Origin: JAGWAJ01 sp026707615
GTDB taxonomy: Bacteria > Acidobacteriota > Vicinamibacteria > Vicinamibacterales > UBA8438
Direction of reading: 5' to 3'
Assembly (NCBI GenBank): GCA_965207595.1
Contig: CBDBMW010000012.1
Location: 372,001 to 436,000 of the forward strand
Length of the DNA stretch: 64,000 bases
Under the pieces are notes generated by a model. It was not told the origin of the DNA. It did not search any database and saw nothing but the letters and a program-made list of their open reading frames with translations. Made by a program: the position numbers and the translations under genes. This document shows positions 1-7,704 of the stretch, one piece after another. Every line of letters starts with the position of its first letter. Positions within the stretch are counted from its first letter, which is position 1.

Positions 1-1426
1 CCAGCAGGCCGGTGAGCGTGAACAGCACGGCGAAGAACGTGAAGAAGTTGCCCGCCGCGCGCATCGCGTCGCTCGCCATCGCGGGGATCAGCAGAATCGC
101 CATCCCGCCCCAGACCGTCAGGTAGGGGGCGGGCCCGGTCCGGCCGAAGCGCTCGCCGACCCACGCTCCGACCCCGTGGACGACCCCGGTGAAACCGACC
201 AGCATCACGACGAACAGCGCCAGGCCGAGGAAAGGAAGCAGGAGCAGGAACGGAATCCCGATGACGGAGACGACCAGCAGGAAGACGCCCGCCAGCAGCA
301 CGGGCACGAGCAGCATCTGGGCCAGGAACCCCACGAGTCCCGCCTTGACCGGCTCGTTGCGGCAACGGCGGGCAACGCGCTCGACCGGGCCGCTCCCCAC
401 GAACACGATGAGCGATGCAAGCAGGGCAAGCAGTATGAAGCGCACCACCGTGCCCGCCAGATCGGCGACGTAGTAGGGGCGGAAGGTCCCGCCGTCGAAC
501 CAGTCGCCGCCGCCGAAGGCACCTCCGAACCCGACGTGGTTGATGCCGCGCCGGAACTCCGCCGTCGGCGCCCGGGAGACGGGCCCGCCCACGACCGTGA
601 CCTCGCTCCGCAGCGAGGCCTCGGGGCCGAAGCGGGCCGAGCCGCCGACCACCACGACGTCCCGCGCGACGTAGCCGTTCACGTCCAGGGCCCCGCCGAT
701 GACGACGATGTCGCCGCGCGCCTCGCCGTTCATCGTCACCCGGCCGCCGAACACCACGATGTCGCCCTCCACCCGCTCGTCGTCGGCCACCGTGATCGTC
801 CCGAAGAAACGCACCATGTCCCGGGCGACGATGCGGCGAGCGGGCGGGTCGGGCGGAGTGGGCGCGGGCGGCGCGGGCGGCGCGGGCGGCGCGGCCGGCG
901 CCACGGGCGGCGCGGCCGGCGGAGCGGGGGCTTGCGGCGGAGCGGGCGCAGGCTCGGAGGCGAGCTCGGGCTCCGCCTCCGCCTCTGCCGCCGGCTCCGG
1001 CTGCGACGGCGCGTCCGCACCGGTGCCCGCGGGCGCATCGGGCTCGCTGAACAGCGCCGCCCGCTCGGCCGCGCCGAGGTACGACAGCCGCAACAGGAGG
1101 TCGGCATCCTCGCCGAGGACCTCGCGCAGCTCCCGACCCGAGACCGGCTGGCCGTCGACGGCGACGACGCCGCCGCTGAGCTCGAGGACCCCCACGCCCT
1201 CGACCGGGGACCGCGGGAAGAGCCGCACCCCGTCGGAGAGCGTCGTCACCTCGAACCGGGCCCGGACCGCCTCGGCGAGGTCCGCCGCGCGCTCGATCGG
1301 CGGCTGGACAGCGGAGGCGGAGGCGACCTGCGGGGCCGCGACCACGACAGCTCCGGCCGCGGTCATCAGCCACCCGAGGGCGACCGCCCGCGGGCGCAGT
1401 CCCTCTTGCCGGCGGAAGGGAATCAC
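1..1426 (-). CDS. Bactofilin-like polytopic membrane protein (partial)
   Basis: An open minus-strand frame of 475 codons runs off the window edge. It starts with GTG at 1426, or in frame at 1429, and overlaps the TGA of the upstream gene as GTGA, so translation is probably coupled. The N-terminus is a signal/TM segment (about residues 12-33). A PDZ-like stretch (VDGQPVSGRELREVL) follows, then a long Ala/Pro linker. Next come hydrophobic beta repeats (DIVVFGG, DIVVIGG, DVVVVGG) like those of polymer-forming bactofilin/DUF583 proteins. At least four TM helices follow. The gene sits at the end of an ECF sigma/anti-sigma operon. Its function is unknown; an envelope scaffold role is inference. Confidence 0.75.
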   Translation of the reverse strand, partial: MIPFRRQEGLRPRAVALGWLMTAAGAVVVAAPQVASASAVQPPIERAADLAEAVRARFEVTTLSDGVRLFPRSPVEGVGVLELSGGVVAVDGQPVSGRELREVLGEDADLLLRLSYLGAAERAALFSEPDAPAGTGADAPSQPEPAAEAEAEPELASEPAPAPPQAPAPPAAPPVAPAAPPAPPAPPAPTPPDPPARRIVARDMVRFFGTITVADDERVEGDIVVFGGRVTMNGEARGDIVVIGGALDVNGYVARDVVVVGGSARFGPEASLRSEVTVVGGPVSRAPTAEFRRGINHVGFGGAFGGGDWFDGGTFRPYYVADLAGTVVRFILLALLASLIVFVGSGPVERVARRCRNEPVKAGLVGFLAQMLLVPVLLAGVFLLVVSVIGIPFLLLLPFLGLALFVVMLVGFTGVVHGVGAWVGERFGRTGPAPYLTVWGGMAILLIPAMASDAMRAAGNFFTFFAVLFTLTGLL

Positions 1427-1956
1427 CACTGCTTGTCCTCCTTCGACCTCGGTTCGCGGCCGATCCGGAGCAGGCGGTGCAGCGCGTAGAGTGCCGCCAC
1501 CCCCACGAACTCGACTGCGACGAGGCCTCCCGTCACCCCGGGCGCCGAGACGGCCTCGCCGAGCCCTCGGCCGACCCGCCGAAGGATGGCCCACCCATCG
1601 AGGCCCCCTTCGACCGCTCGTACAACCCAGACGAACCCCTCCGCGGAGAAGTTCAGCAGCGCCACCGCCGCCGACCCGAGGAAGGGCAGCATCGCCAGCA
1701 GCACCCACACTGCCGCGACGGCGCCGAGGACCAGGACGGCGACCAGCGCCGCCGCCCGTCTCGGGCCCGACGGGGCACCGGCCGCCGCATCGGCGCCGCC
1801 GACGGCCAGCGCCACCCGATCCGCCAGACGGGCCGGCGCGCGGGCCGCGGTCAGGTCGCCGGCCAGGGTGCCGAACAGCCGGTCGGCCTCGTCGGCACGA
1901 CCCGCCAGCTCGGCTTCCAGCCAGCGCTGCGCGGTAGAGTCCCCTTCGCCTGCCAC
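1423..1956 (-). CDS. Putative membrane anti-sigma factor
   Basis: A protein of 177 aa. The acidic, helical N-terminus (about 1-55, no Cys/His zinc-finger) is followed by two to three TM segments (about 67-100 and 140-160) and a short basic tail. It lies 52 nt downstream of an ECF sigma gene in the same direction and is coupled by a 4-nt overlap to the bactofilin-like gene. That position is typical of an anti-sigma factor that holds its sigma factor at the membrane. No recognisable ZAS motif is present, so the role rests on context. It could instead be a membrane protein of unknown function. Confidence 0.6.
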   Translation of the reverse strand: MAGEGDSTAQRWLEAELAGRADEADRLFGTLAGDLTAARAPARLADRVALAVGGADAAAGAPSGPRRAAALVAVLVLGAVAAVWVLLAMLPFLGSAAVALLNFSAEGFVWVVRAVEGGLDGWAILRRVGRGLGEAVSAPGVTGGLVAVEFVGVAALYALHRLLRIGREPRSKEDKQW

Positions 1957-2008
1957 CGGGTATGGCGCCCCCTTGTGTGTCTACGGGGCGCGGCGCGCGG
2001 GCGTTCCG

Positions 2009-2617
2009 TCAGGCTCCCGGTCGTTCCCGCAGGCGCTCGGCGAGCGCCCGGCGCGCATCCTCGACGCGCGCGCGGGCCGTCTGCTCCGGAACGCCCATCA
2101 CGTCACCCACCTCGGCGAAGGAGAGGCCGGCCTGGTAGCGGAGCACGATGGCAGCCCGATAGCGCATCGGCAACCCCTCGAAGGCTTCCACGAGGGGTTC
2201 GGCGGCCGCGGCCGAACCGAAGCCGTCCCGGCCGGGGTCGGCGGCCGGTGACGTCGGACGCGGAACCGGCGGCACCGGCTCCTCCCGCCGGTCGCCGCGG
2301 CGCAACGATTCGACCGCCGTGTTGTGGGCGATGCGCAGCAGCCACGGCGTCAGTCGTTGATTGGACGGGAAGGCGGACAGCCGCCGGAACGCCTTCACGA
2401 ACGTCTCCCCGGTGACGTCCGCGGCAGCGTCCGGCGCACCGAGCATGCGGAGCGCAAGGTTGTACACCGCATCCTGATGCCGGTCGATGAGGGCGCGGCG
2501 CGCGCTCCGGTTGCCGGACCGCGACTCCCGCACGAGCCGCGCGTCCACCCCCGCGCCTCCGTCGATCCGGGCTGCCTCCGGCGCGCCGGCGGGTGCGGGG
2601 GCGGAGTCGTGCATCAT
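2009..2617 (-). CDS. ECF-family RNA polymerase sigma factor
   Basis: A protein of 202 aa. Region 2 (about residues 30-95) contains AVYNLALRMLG and VKAFRRLSAF, followed by TPWLLRIAHNTAVESLRR. Region 4 (about 140-195) contains LPMRYRAAIVLRY, AGLSFAEVGDVMGV and an HTH recognition helix. An Ala/Pro-rich linker separates the two. Either of two consecutive ATG codons (2617 or 2614) may be the start. The next genes downstream are the anti-sigma candidate and the bactofilin-like membrane protein, so it probably controls an envelope response. The acyl-CoA dehydrogenase upstream ends only 24 nt before the start and may be co-transcribed. Confidence 0.9.
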   Translation of the reverse strand: MMHDSAPAPAGAPEAARIDGGAGVDARLVRESRSGNRSARRALIDRHQDAVYNLALRMLGAPDAAADVTGETFVKAFRRLSAFPSNQRLTPWLLRIAHNTAVESLRRGDRREEPVPPVPRPTSPAADPGRDGFGSAAAAEPLVEAFEGLPMRYRAAIVLRYQAGLSFAEVGDVMGVPEQTARARVEDARRALAERLRERPGA

Positions 2618-2640
2618 TGGTTCATTGCCACCGCAGGGGC

Positions 2641-3843
2641 TCACTGCCGGCGCAGGCCGAGCGCGAACTCGGCGATGAGCTTCCGGTGCAACTCGCTGAC
2701 GCCCTCCCCCACCTCGAGGGACTTGGCCTCGAGCAGCAGACGACCCACCTCGTACTCGGCGGAGAACCCGTAGCCGCCGTGGATCTGGATTGCGTCGAGC
2801 GCGTTGGCGGTCGCCGCCTCGCTCGCGGTCAGCTTCGCCATCGAAGCCTCCATCGAGCAGCGCGCCACCCCCGCGTCCTTCATGCGGCCGAGGCGGTAGA
2901 CCAGCGCGCGCGCCGACTCCGTCCGGCAGATCATGTCGGCGATCTTCTGCTGCACCATCTGGAACTCGCCGATGCGCTGCCCGAACGCCTCCCGATCCCG
3001 CGCGTAGGGAAGCGTCAGGTCGATGGCGCGCTGCGCCTGCCCCACGCACCGCGCCGCCACCGAGAAGCGGCCCATGTCGAGCGCCCCGCCCAGGATGGGG
3101 AACCCGCCCCCGACCTCCCCGAGCACCGCGTCGTCCGGCACCGCGACGCGCTCGAAGTGGATGGTCGCCAGGTTGTCGCGCTTGAGCGTGCGCATCGGCA
3201 GGTCGGAGATCTCGACCCCCTCGGCGCGCGGGTCGACGAGGAACACCGTGACCCCGCGGTGGCGGGCGTCCGGGTCCACGGTCGCCGCGACCAGCAGGAG
3301 GCCGGCGTGCGCGGCGTGGGAGATGAAGACCTTCGACCCGCTGAGCGACCACCCGCCCGCGGTGCGGACGGCCCGCGTGCGGACGGCGGCCAGGTCGCTC
3401 CCGCCGCCCGGCTCCGTCAGGCAGGCCGAGGTCAGCACGGATCCGTCGCAGATGCCGGGCAGCCAGCGCTCCCGCTGCGCGTCGGTCCCGAAGCGGACGA
3501 TCGACCCGCCGACCAGCGAGTTCGTCACCGAGACGACCGACGCGACCACCCAGTCCACGCGCGCCAGCTCCTCGCAGATGACGCCGTAGGTCACGACGTC
3601 GGAGCCGCCGCCGCCGTAGGCCTCCGGCAGCACGGGGGTCAGGTACCCCAGGGGAATCAGCTTGCGGATCAGCTCCCCCGGATAGCGCTCCGCGCGCTCG
3701 TGCTCCTCGACGAACGGCAGGATCTCCCGCTCCGCGAACTCCCGGACGGCGCGGCGCACCTGCCGCTGCTCGGGCGCAAGGTCGAAATCGGCGGACCGGC
3801 TCGGTCCGGCCGGCGCTTCCGTCGCAATCGTCGCGGTGGTCAC
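2641..3843 (-). CDS. Acyl-CoA dehydrogenase
   Basis: A 400-aa FAD enzyme that oxidises acyl-CoA to enoyl-CoA and passes electrons to ETF. It has the full three-part fold: an N-terminal helical domain (about 20-130), a middle beta domain with the signature CLTEPGGGSDLAAVRT (about 140-155), and a C-terminal helical domain with QIHGGYGFS and the EGVSE segment that carries the usual catalytic Glu. Length is normal. The GTG start at 3843 overlaps the TGA of the flavin reductase (GTGA), so translation is coupled. With the adjacent CoA-transferase it suggests activation and beta-oxidation of an organic acid; the substrate cannot be told. Confidence 0.93.
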   Translation of the reverse strand: MTTATIATEAPAGPSRSADFDLAPEQRQVRRAVREFAEREILPFVEEHERAERYPGELIRKLIPLGYLTPVLPEAYGGGGSDVVTYGVICEELARVDWVVASVVSVTNSLVGGSIVRFGTDAQRERWLPGICDGSVLTSACLTEPGGGSDLAAVRTRAVRTAGGWSLSGSKVFISHAAHAGLLLVAATVDPDARHRGVTVFLVDPRAEGVEISDLPMRTLKRDNLATIHFERVAVPDDAVLGEVGGGFPILGGALDMGRFSVAARCVGQAQRAIDLTLPYARDREAFGQRIGEFQMVQQKIADMICRTESARALVYRLGRMKDAGVARCSMEASMAKLTASEAATANALDAIQIHGGYGFSAEYEVGRLLLEAKSLEVGEGVSELHRKLIAEFALGLRRQ

Positions 3844-4415
3844 GCCTCCTCCTGGTTCCGGCCCGCCATCCAGCGGAGTGCCGAGGCGAGATCGACGGCG
3901 GCCCGCGCGAGCTGCCGGATGCGCCCGGCGAGCTCGTCCGATGGCTCGCGTCCCGCCGTGAAGTCGTCCTTGGTCGCGTAGACGTAGCGCGGGATGACGT
4001 GGCAGCGATAGTCGAACATCAGGCTGTTCGCGAAGCCGATCGGCGACATGTAGCTTCGCTGGCCGCCGGCGGCGCAGAGGAAGCCGACCGCCTTCGCCTC
4101 CCAGGCGCTGCCGGTCAACTCCAGGAGGTTCTTCACCGCCGCGTTCAGGTCGTAGTTGTATACCGGCGACGCGACCAGAATGGCCGCCGCTCCGGCAACC
4201 CGCTCCGTCAGCGGACCGATTGCCGGGTGGTCGTAGCACTCCTTGCCGTCGCAGATCGGGACGTCCCAATCCCGCAGGTCGAGCACCTCGCGCGGCGCGC
4301 CCATGCCTTCGAGAGCCTCGGCGGCGGCGAGGGCCAGGAGGTGCGACCGGCTGGCCGGATTCAGGGAACTGGAGACGACGAGCACGGGGGGCACGGCGTC
4401 GACGACGGAGGACAT
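3840..4415 (-). CDS. NADPH-dependent FMN reductase family protein
   Basis: A 191-aa flavodoxin-like protein. The FMN phosphate loop is near residues 15-23 (SSLNPASRS) and the isoalloxazine loop near SPVYNYDLNAAVKN. GSAWEAKAVGFLCAAGGQ follows, as in the ArsH/SsuE/ChrR group. The start at ATG 4415 (MSSVVDAV) is preferred because the 13 residues upstream of it do not resemble the family. It lies between the CoA-transferase and acyl-CoA dehydrogenase genes in one operon and may supply reduced flavin or detoxify quinones. Confidence 0.88.
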   Translation of the reverse strand: MSSVVDAVPPVLVVSSSLNPASRSHLLALAAAEALEGMGAPREVLDLRDWDVPICDGKECYDHPAIGPLTERVAGAAAILVASPVYNYDLNAAVKNLLELTGSAWEAKAVGFLCAAGGQRSYMSPIGFANSLMFDYRCHVIPRYVYATKDDFTAGREPSDELAGRIRQLARAAVDLASALRWMAGRNQEEA

Positions 4416-4520
4416 CGCCGTGAAGTATACGGGGCCGGAAGCTGCTCGTCGCAACTCGCGGGCGGCGCATCCCCCGGTGTCGTCGAGGACGTCCGCCAGC
4501 GGACTCCCGTCGGGATGCTC

Positions 4521-5705
4521 TCAGACCGCGCGCCGCTCGTGGAGGGCCGCGATCGCCTCGGACGAGTAGCCGAGTTCCCGCAGGATGGCCTCGGTGTGCT
4601 CCCCGAGCGCCGGCGCCGGGCCCCGGATGCGGCCCGGCGTCGCCGAGAGGTGAAAGGGCGTCTCGGCGACCGGCGCCGGCTCGTTCGTGCCGGGCGCCGC
4701 GACGGAGCGGAGGAAGCCGATGGCCTGCACGTGGGCGTCGTCGAGAACCTGCTGCGGCGAGAGCACCGGCCCCGCCGGGATGCGCGCCGCGTCGAGTGCG
4801 GCGAGGGCCTCCGCCGTCGTCCGCTCCCCGCACCACGCCGCCATCCGCCGGCTGATCGCCTCGCCGTTGTCGCCGCGCAACCGGTCGTCCGCGAAGCGGG
4901 GGTCGTCGAGCCAGTGCGGCTCCCCGATGAGCGCGGTCCAGCGCTCGAAGAGCGGTTGGCCGATGCACTGCACCAGGACCCAGCCGTCGCGGGTCCGGAA
5001 GGCGTCCGAGGGCGCCTGCGTCTGGCTCCGGTTCCCTGTGGCCACGCGATCCGGCCGGATCATCGCCTGCTCCATCAGCACCCCGTTGGCGACGGTCAGC
5101 GCCGAGGCGAGGAGCGACCCCCGGACGTGCTGCCCCTGGCCGGTGTCGCGGCGCACCAGGAGCGCGGCCAGGGTGCCGACCGTCGCGGCCAGGGCGGTCG
5201 TGAAGTCGACGTAGGGCGCGTAGGCCTTCGTCGGCTCGCCGGGCCGCCCCGAGAGATACATGACGCCGGACATCGCCTGCCCGATCCCGTCGAAGCCGAG
5301 CCGGTGCGACGCCGGCCCGCCGGCGCCGAACGCCGACACGCTCGTCAGGATCACGTCCGGCTTCACCGCGCACAGCGCGTCGTAGTCGAGCCCGAGGGAT
5401 GCGAGCGCCGCGTCCGGCAGGTTGGCCACGACCACGTCGGTGGTCGCGACCAGGCGCTCGAGCACGCGGCGCCCCTCGCGGGTCCGCGGATTCAGCGTCA
5501 TCCCCCGCTTGCCGCGGTTCATCTGGAGGTAGAACGCTCCGTCCCCGTGCCGGGTGACCGGCATCAGGAACCGGTCCTCACCCCCGCGGACCTTCTCGAC
5601 CCGAATCACCTCGGCGCCGAGGTCGGCGAGGAGCGCGGCGCAGAACGGCCCCGCGATGAAGCGGCCGAAGTCGAGAACGCGGATTCCCTGCAGCGGATCA
5701 GGCAT
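4521..5705 (-). CDS. Family III (CaiB/BaiF) CoA-transferase
   Basis: A 394-aa protein of normal length for formyl-CoA transferase/CaiB proteins. The N-terminus has LQGIRVLDFGRFIAGPF and AEVIRVEKV for CoA binding. LNPRTREGRRVLERLV is typical. Asp167 in YAPYVDFTTA fits the catalytic aspartate that forms the acyl anhydride. The C-terminal part has the family motif ARIPAGPVLSPQQVLDD. It transfers CoA between carboxylic acids. As first gene of the operon with a flavin reductase and an acyl-CoA dehydrogenase, it probably activates the substrate of that pathway; the identity is unknown. Confidence 0.93.
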   Translation of the reverse strand: MPDPLQGIRVLDFGRFIAGPFCAALLADLGAEVIRVEKVRGGEDRFLMPVTRHGDGAFYLQMNRGKRGMTLNPRTREGRRVLERLVATTDVVVANLPDAALASLGLDYDALCAVKPDVILTSVSAFGAGGPASHRLGFDGIGQAMSGVMYLSGRPGEPTKAYAPYVDFTTALAATVGTLAALLVRRDTGQGQHVRGSLLASALTVANGVLMEQAMIRPDRVATGNRSQTQAPSDAFRTRDGWVLVQCIGQPLFERWTALIGEPHWLDDPRFADDRLRGDNGEAISRRMAAWCGERTTAEALAALDAARIPAGPVLSPQQVLDDAHVQAIGFLRSVAAPGTNEPAPVAETPFHLSATPGRIRGPAPALGEHTEAILRELGYSSEAIAALHERRAV

Positions 5706-5733
5706 AGCGTGAGGACCTTCGCGGAATGTCCCG

Positions 5734-6345
5734 TCACGGAGCTGCGGCAGGGATCGCTTCCATGAGGGTGCGATAGAACACGGAGAAGCTCCTCGAACGA
5801 TTGGTCTCAGGGTCTACGTACATGGCAATCGAGCGCGCCGCCTCCAACTTGCGCAGACCGCCCGGAAAATAGCCATGTCGCTGCAGAACTCGCTCGAAGG
5901 CTTCCCACGTCCCAGTGATGCCATCGGGGTCGCGGTACCGCCGGCTGCGCGGGATGCGCGGCGATACCTTGGGATACGCCTGCAGCACGGCCTGCCAGTC
6001 ACCGAAGTACCATGCTTCCAGTTCTTCAATCACGACTCGGTTGGCCACCTGCCAGCGCCCATCCGCGGAGGTGGCGCGAAACCCGGCATCCCGAGCGGCC
6101 TCCTCCAGCTCATCCTTGAGCGTGCGACAGTCGTCCCTGTCGCGGTCCACGAGGACCACAATGCGCCAGTCGTCAGGCAGCCACCTGGCATAGCCGCGGA
6201 GCCTACCCCTCACGCCTCGCCTCAGGGCACGCTTGTTCTGAAAGGCATGGATTTCATGGGTAGTCGTGTCCGGCAGGAACCGTGGCAGCAACGTCCGCAA
6301 GAACACTTCCATCGACGGTTCTTCACACAGGAAGACGACGTGCAT
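5734..6345 (-). CDS. DUF4276 family, TOPRIM-like protein
   Basis: A 203-aa protein. The start is MHVVFLCEEPSMEVFL, with acidic residues 8-9 after a beta strand. A second strand, IVVLVDRDRDD, carries Asp67, Asp69 and Asp71. Glu plus DxDxD is the metal-binding layout of TOPRIM nucleases. The ATG at 6345 overlaps the TGA of the ATPase gene by one base, so the two are coupled. ATPase plus TOPRIM-like partner is the plan of PARIS (AriA/AriB) and related anti-phage systems. An effector role is inference. Base composition is less GC-rich than in the flanking metabolic genes. Confidence 0.75.
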   Translation of the reverse strand: MHVVFLCEEPSMEVFLRTLLPRFLPDTTTHEIHAFQNKRALRRGVRGRLRGYARWLPDDWRIVVLVDRDRDDCRTLKDELEEAARDAGFRATSADGRWQVANRVVIEELEAWYFGDWQAVLQAYPKVSPRIPRSRRYRDPDGITGTWEAFERVLQRHGYFPGGLRKLEAARSIAMYVDPETNRSRSFSVFYRTLMEAIPAAAP

Positions 6346-7577
6346 CAGCGCGGCCGCCCCTGTCGCTGATTTACCGGCTGCCCTTCGTTCACCAGGGGAT
6401 CGGCCAATCCGAAATGTCCCTCCATCCAGAGTTCGCCCAAACTTGCACCCTCCTCCAGGAAGTCGTCGATACCCCGAACGTCAGACACCCGTTGCACCTG
6501 CGTGTAGCCTGCGGAATCCCGCCACAACACGCGGACCTCCCTCGACCGCATGACGTCGATGAAGAACGGCGAATGGGTCGTAGCCAGTAGTTGGGTGCGC
6601 TCGCTGGCGCCTCTGCACTCCTCCGCGAGCCGGGGAAGCAGCCGCGGGTGCAGGAAGTTCTCCGGCTCCCCCACGCCGATCAGCCGCGGCGGGGCCGGGT
6701 CGTACAGCAGCGTCAGGTAGGCAAGCATCTTCAAGGTGCCATCCGACGCGAATCGCGACAGCACGGGCGTCGAGAACGGCGCGTCCTTGAGCCGAAGTAC
6801 GAGTCTCCCGTCCGCGAGGGCCATCGCCTCGGCTCGCTCCACCTGAGGGACACGCCTGCGCAGCACGTCGAGGATCAGCTTCAATCGGTCAGGGTGCTGT
6901 TCATACAGATACTGGATGACGTTTGCCAGGTTGGCGCCCGTCGAAGAGAGCTGTTCCTCGCCTCCCGCTTCCGGATTGCCTCGCGCGGCGTCCGCGGACA
7001 GATACGAGAGATGCCAGCCAGAAACGAACTCGCGCAACGCAACCACGCGTGGGTTCTCGGCGAGCATGCCCAGAGTGCTCACCGCCAGCATGTCCGGCCC
7101 CGCAAGCTTGCGGGGCACGCGGCGGTCTGTCCGCTCCGGCTTCTCTCCCGTGATCACCTCGCCCACGCCGCGCCGGTAGTCCATGAAGCTGAAGGGGCGC
7201 CCCGATCCCCCGCCCCTCGTCCAACGCAGGAACTCGTGGCTGACGACCGGACGTCCGCGCTCCTCGTCGAGCTCCAGGTGATAGGTGATGAGAGGTGTCT
7301 TCGGACGTTCCCGGTACTTCAACTCGACGACGATCGGCCCATCGCTGTCGCGGCTGTGCAGCTCGCGGAAGCGCCCGCGCCTATCCCACGCCTTGCGGAT
7401 GCCCTCCCCGAAGCACTCCGACAGGAAGGCGAACACGTCGAAAACCGTCGACTTGCCGCTGCCGTTGGGCCCGAGCAGTACCGTTATGGGCGTCAGGTCC
7501 TTCAGAGTGACATCGCGAAGGGCCCGGTAGTTCCTCACCCTGAGCGCGGTCACTCGCGGCGGAGTCGGGCTGGTCAT
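6345..7577 (-). CDS. AAA (SMC/ABC-like, AAA_21) ATPase, defence-type
   Basis: A 410-aa protein. It begins with RVTALRVRNYRALRD, the RecF/OLD-type first strand. Walker A is GPNGSGKS (36-43). A signature-like SDGTLKML is at 278-285. The Walker B region reads LIGVGEPENFLHP (299-311) and the His switch is TTHSP (333-337). The Walker B acidic residue before the catalytic Glu is replaced by Gly, which is unusual. The start at ATG 7577 is chosen because the upstream extension is not family-like. It is followed directly by the DUF4276 gene. It probably acts as the sensor/scaffold ATPase of a two-gene defence module. Confidence 0.85.
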   Translation of the reverse strand: MTSPTPPRVTALRVRNYRALRDVTLKDLTPITVLLGPNGSGKSTVFDVFAFLSECFGEGIRKAWDRRGRFRELHSRDSDGPIVVELKYRERPKTPLITYHLELDEERGRPVVSHEFLRWTRGGGSGRPFSFMDYRRGVGEVITGEKPERTDRRVPRKLAGPDMLAVSTLGMLAENPRVVALREFVSGWHLSYLSADAARGNPEAGGEEQLSSTGANLANVIQYLYEQHPDRLKLILDVLRRRVPQVERAEAMALADGRLVLRLKDAPFSTPVLSRFASDGTLKMLAYLTLLYDPAPPRLIGVGEPENFLHPRLLPRLAEECRGASERTQLLATTHSPFFIDVMRSREVRVLWRDSAGYTQVQRVSDVRGIDDFLEEGASLGELWMEGHFGLADPLVNEGQPVNQRQGRPR

Positions 7578-7704
7578 GCGCCGCGCTACCTCGTCCGGTC
7601 CTGTTCCGCCTGGGTGCTTCCGGACGCGTCGACCAACCACGCTCTACGGGACTGTTGCGCTGTCGGCGAAGCCAGCCTCTGCGCTTGCCCAGCTCTCGCC
7701 GCCG

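Noticed and set aside
880..960. GGCGCGGGC repeats near 860-930 as a possible regulatory repeat or CRISPR
   Set aside because: They encode the Ala/Pro linker of the membrane protein at 1-1426; units are short and without spacers.
2641..5373. A single 910-codon minus-strand protein
   Set aside because: Its first half is out of frame with the CoA-transferase and flavin reductase. Only the part from GTG 3843 is a gene (acyl-CoA dehydrogenase).
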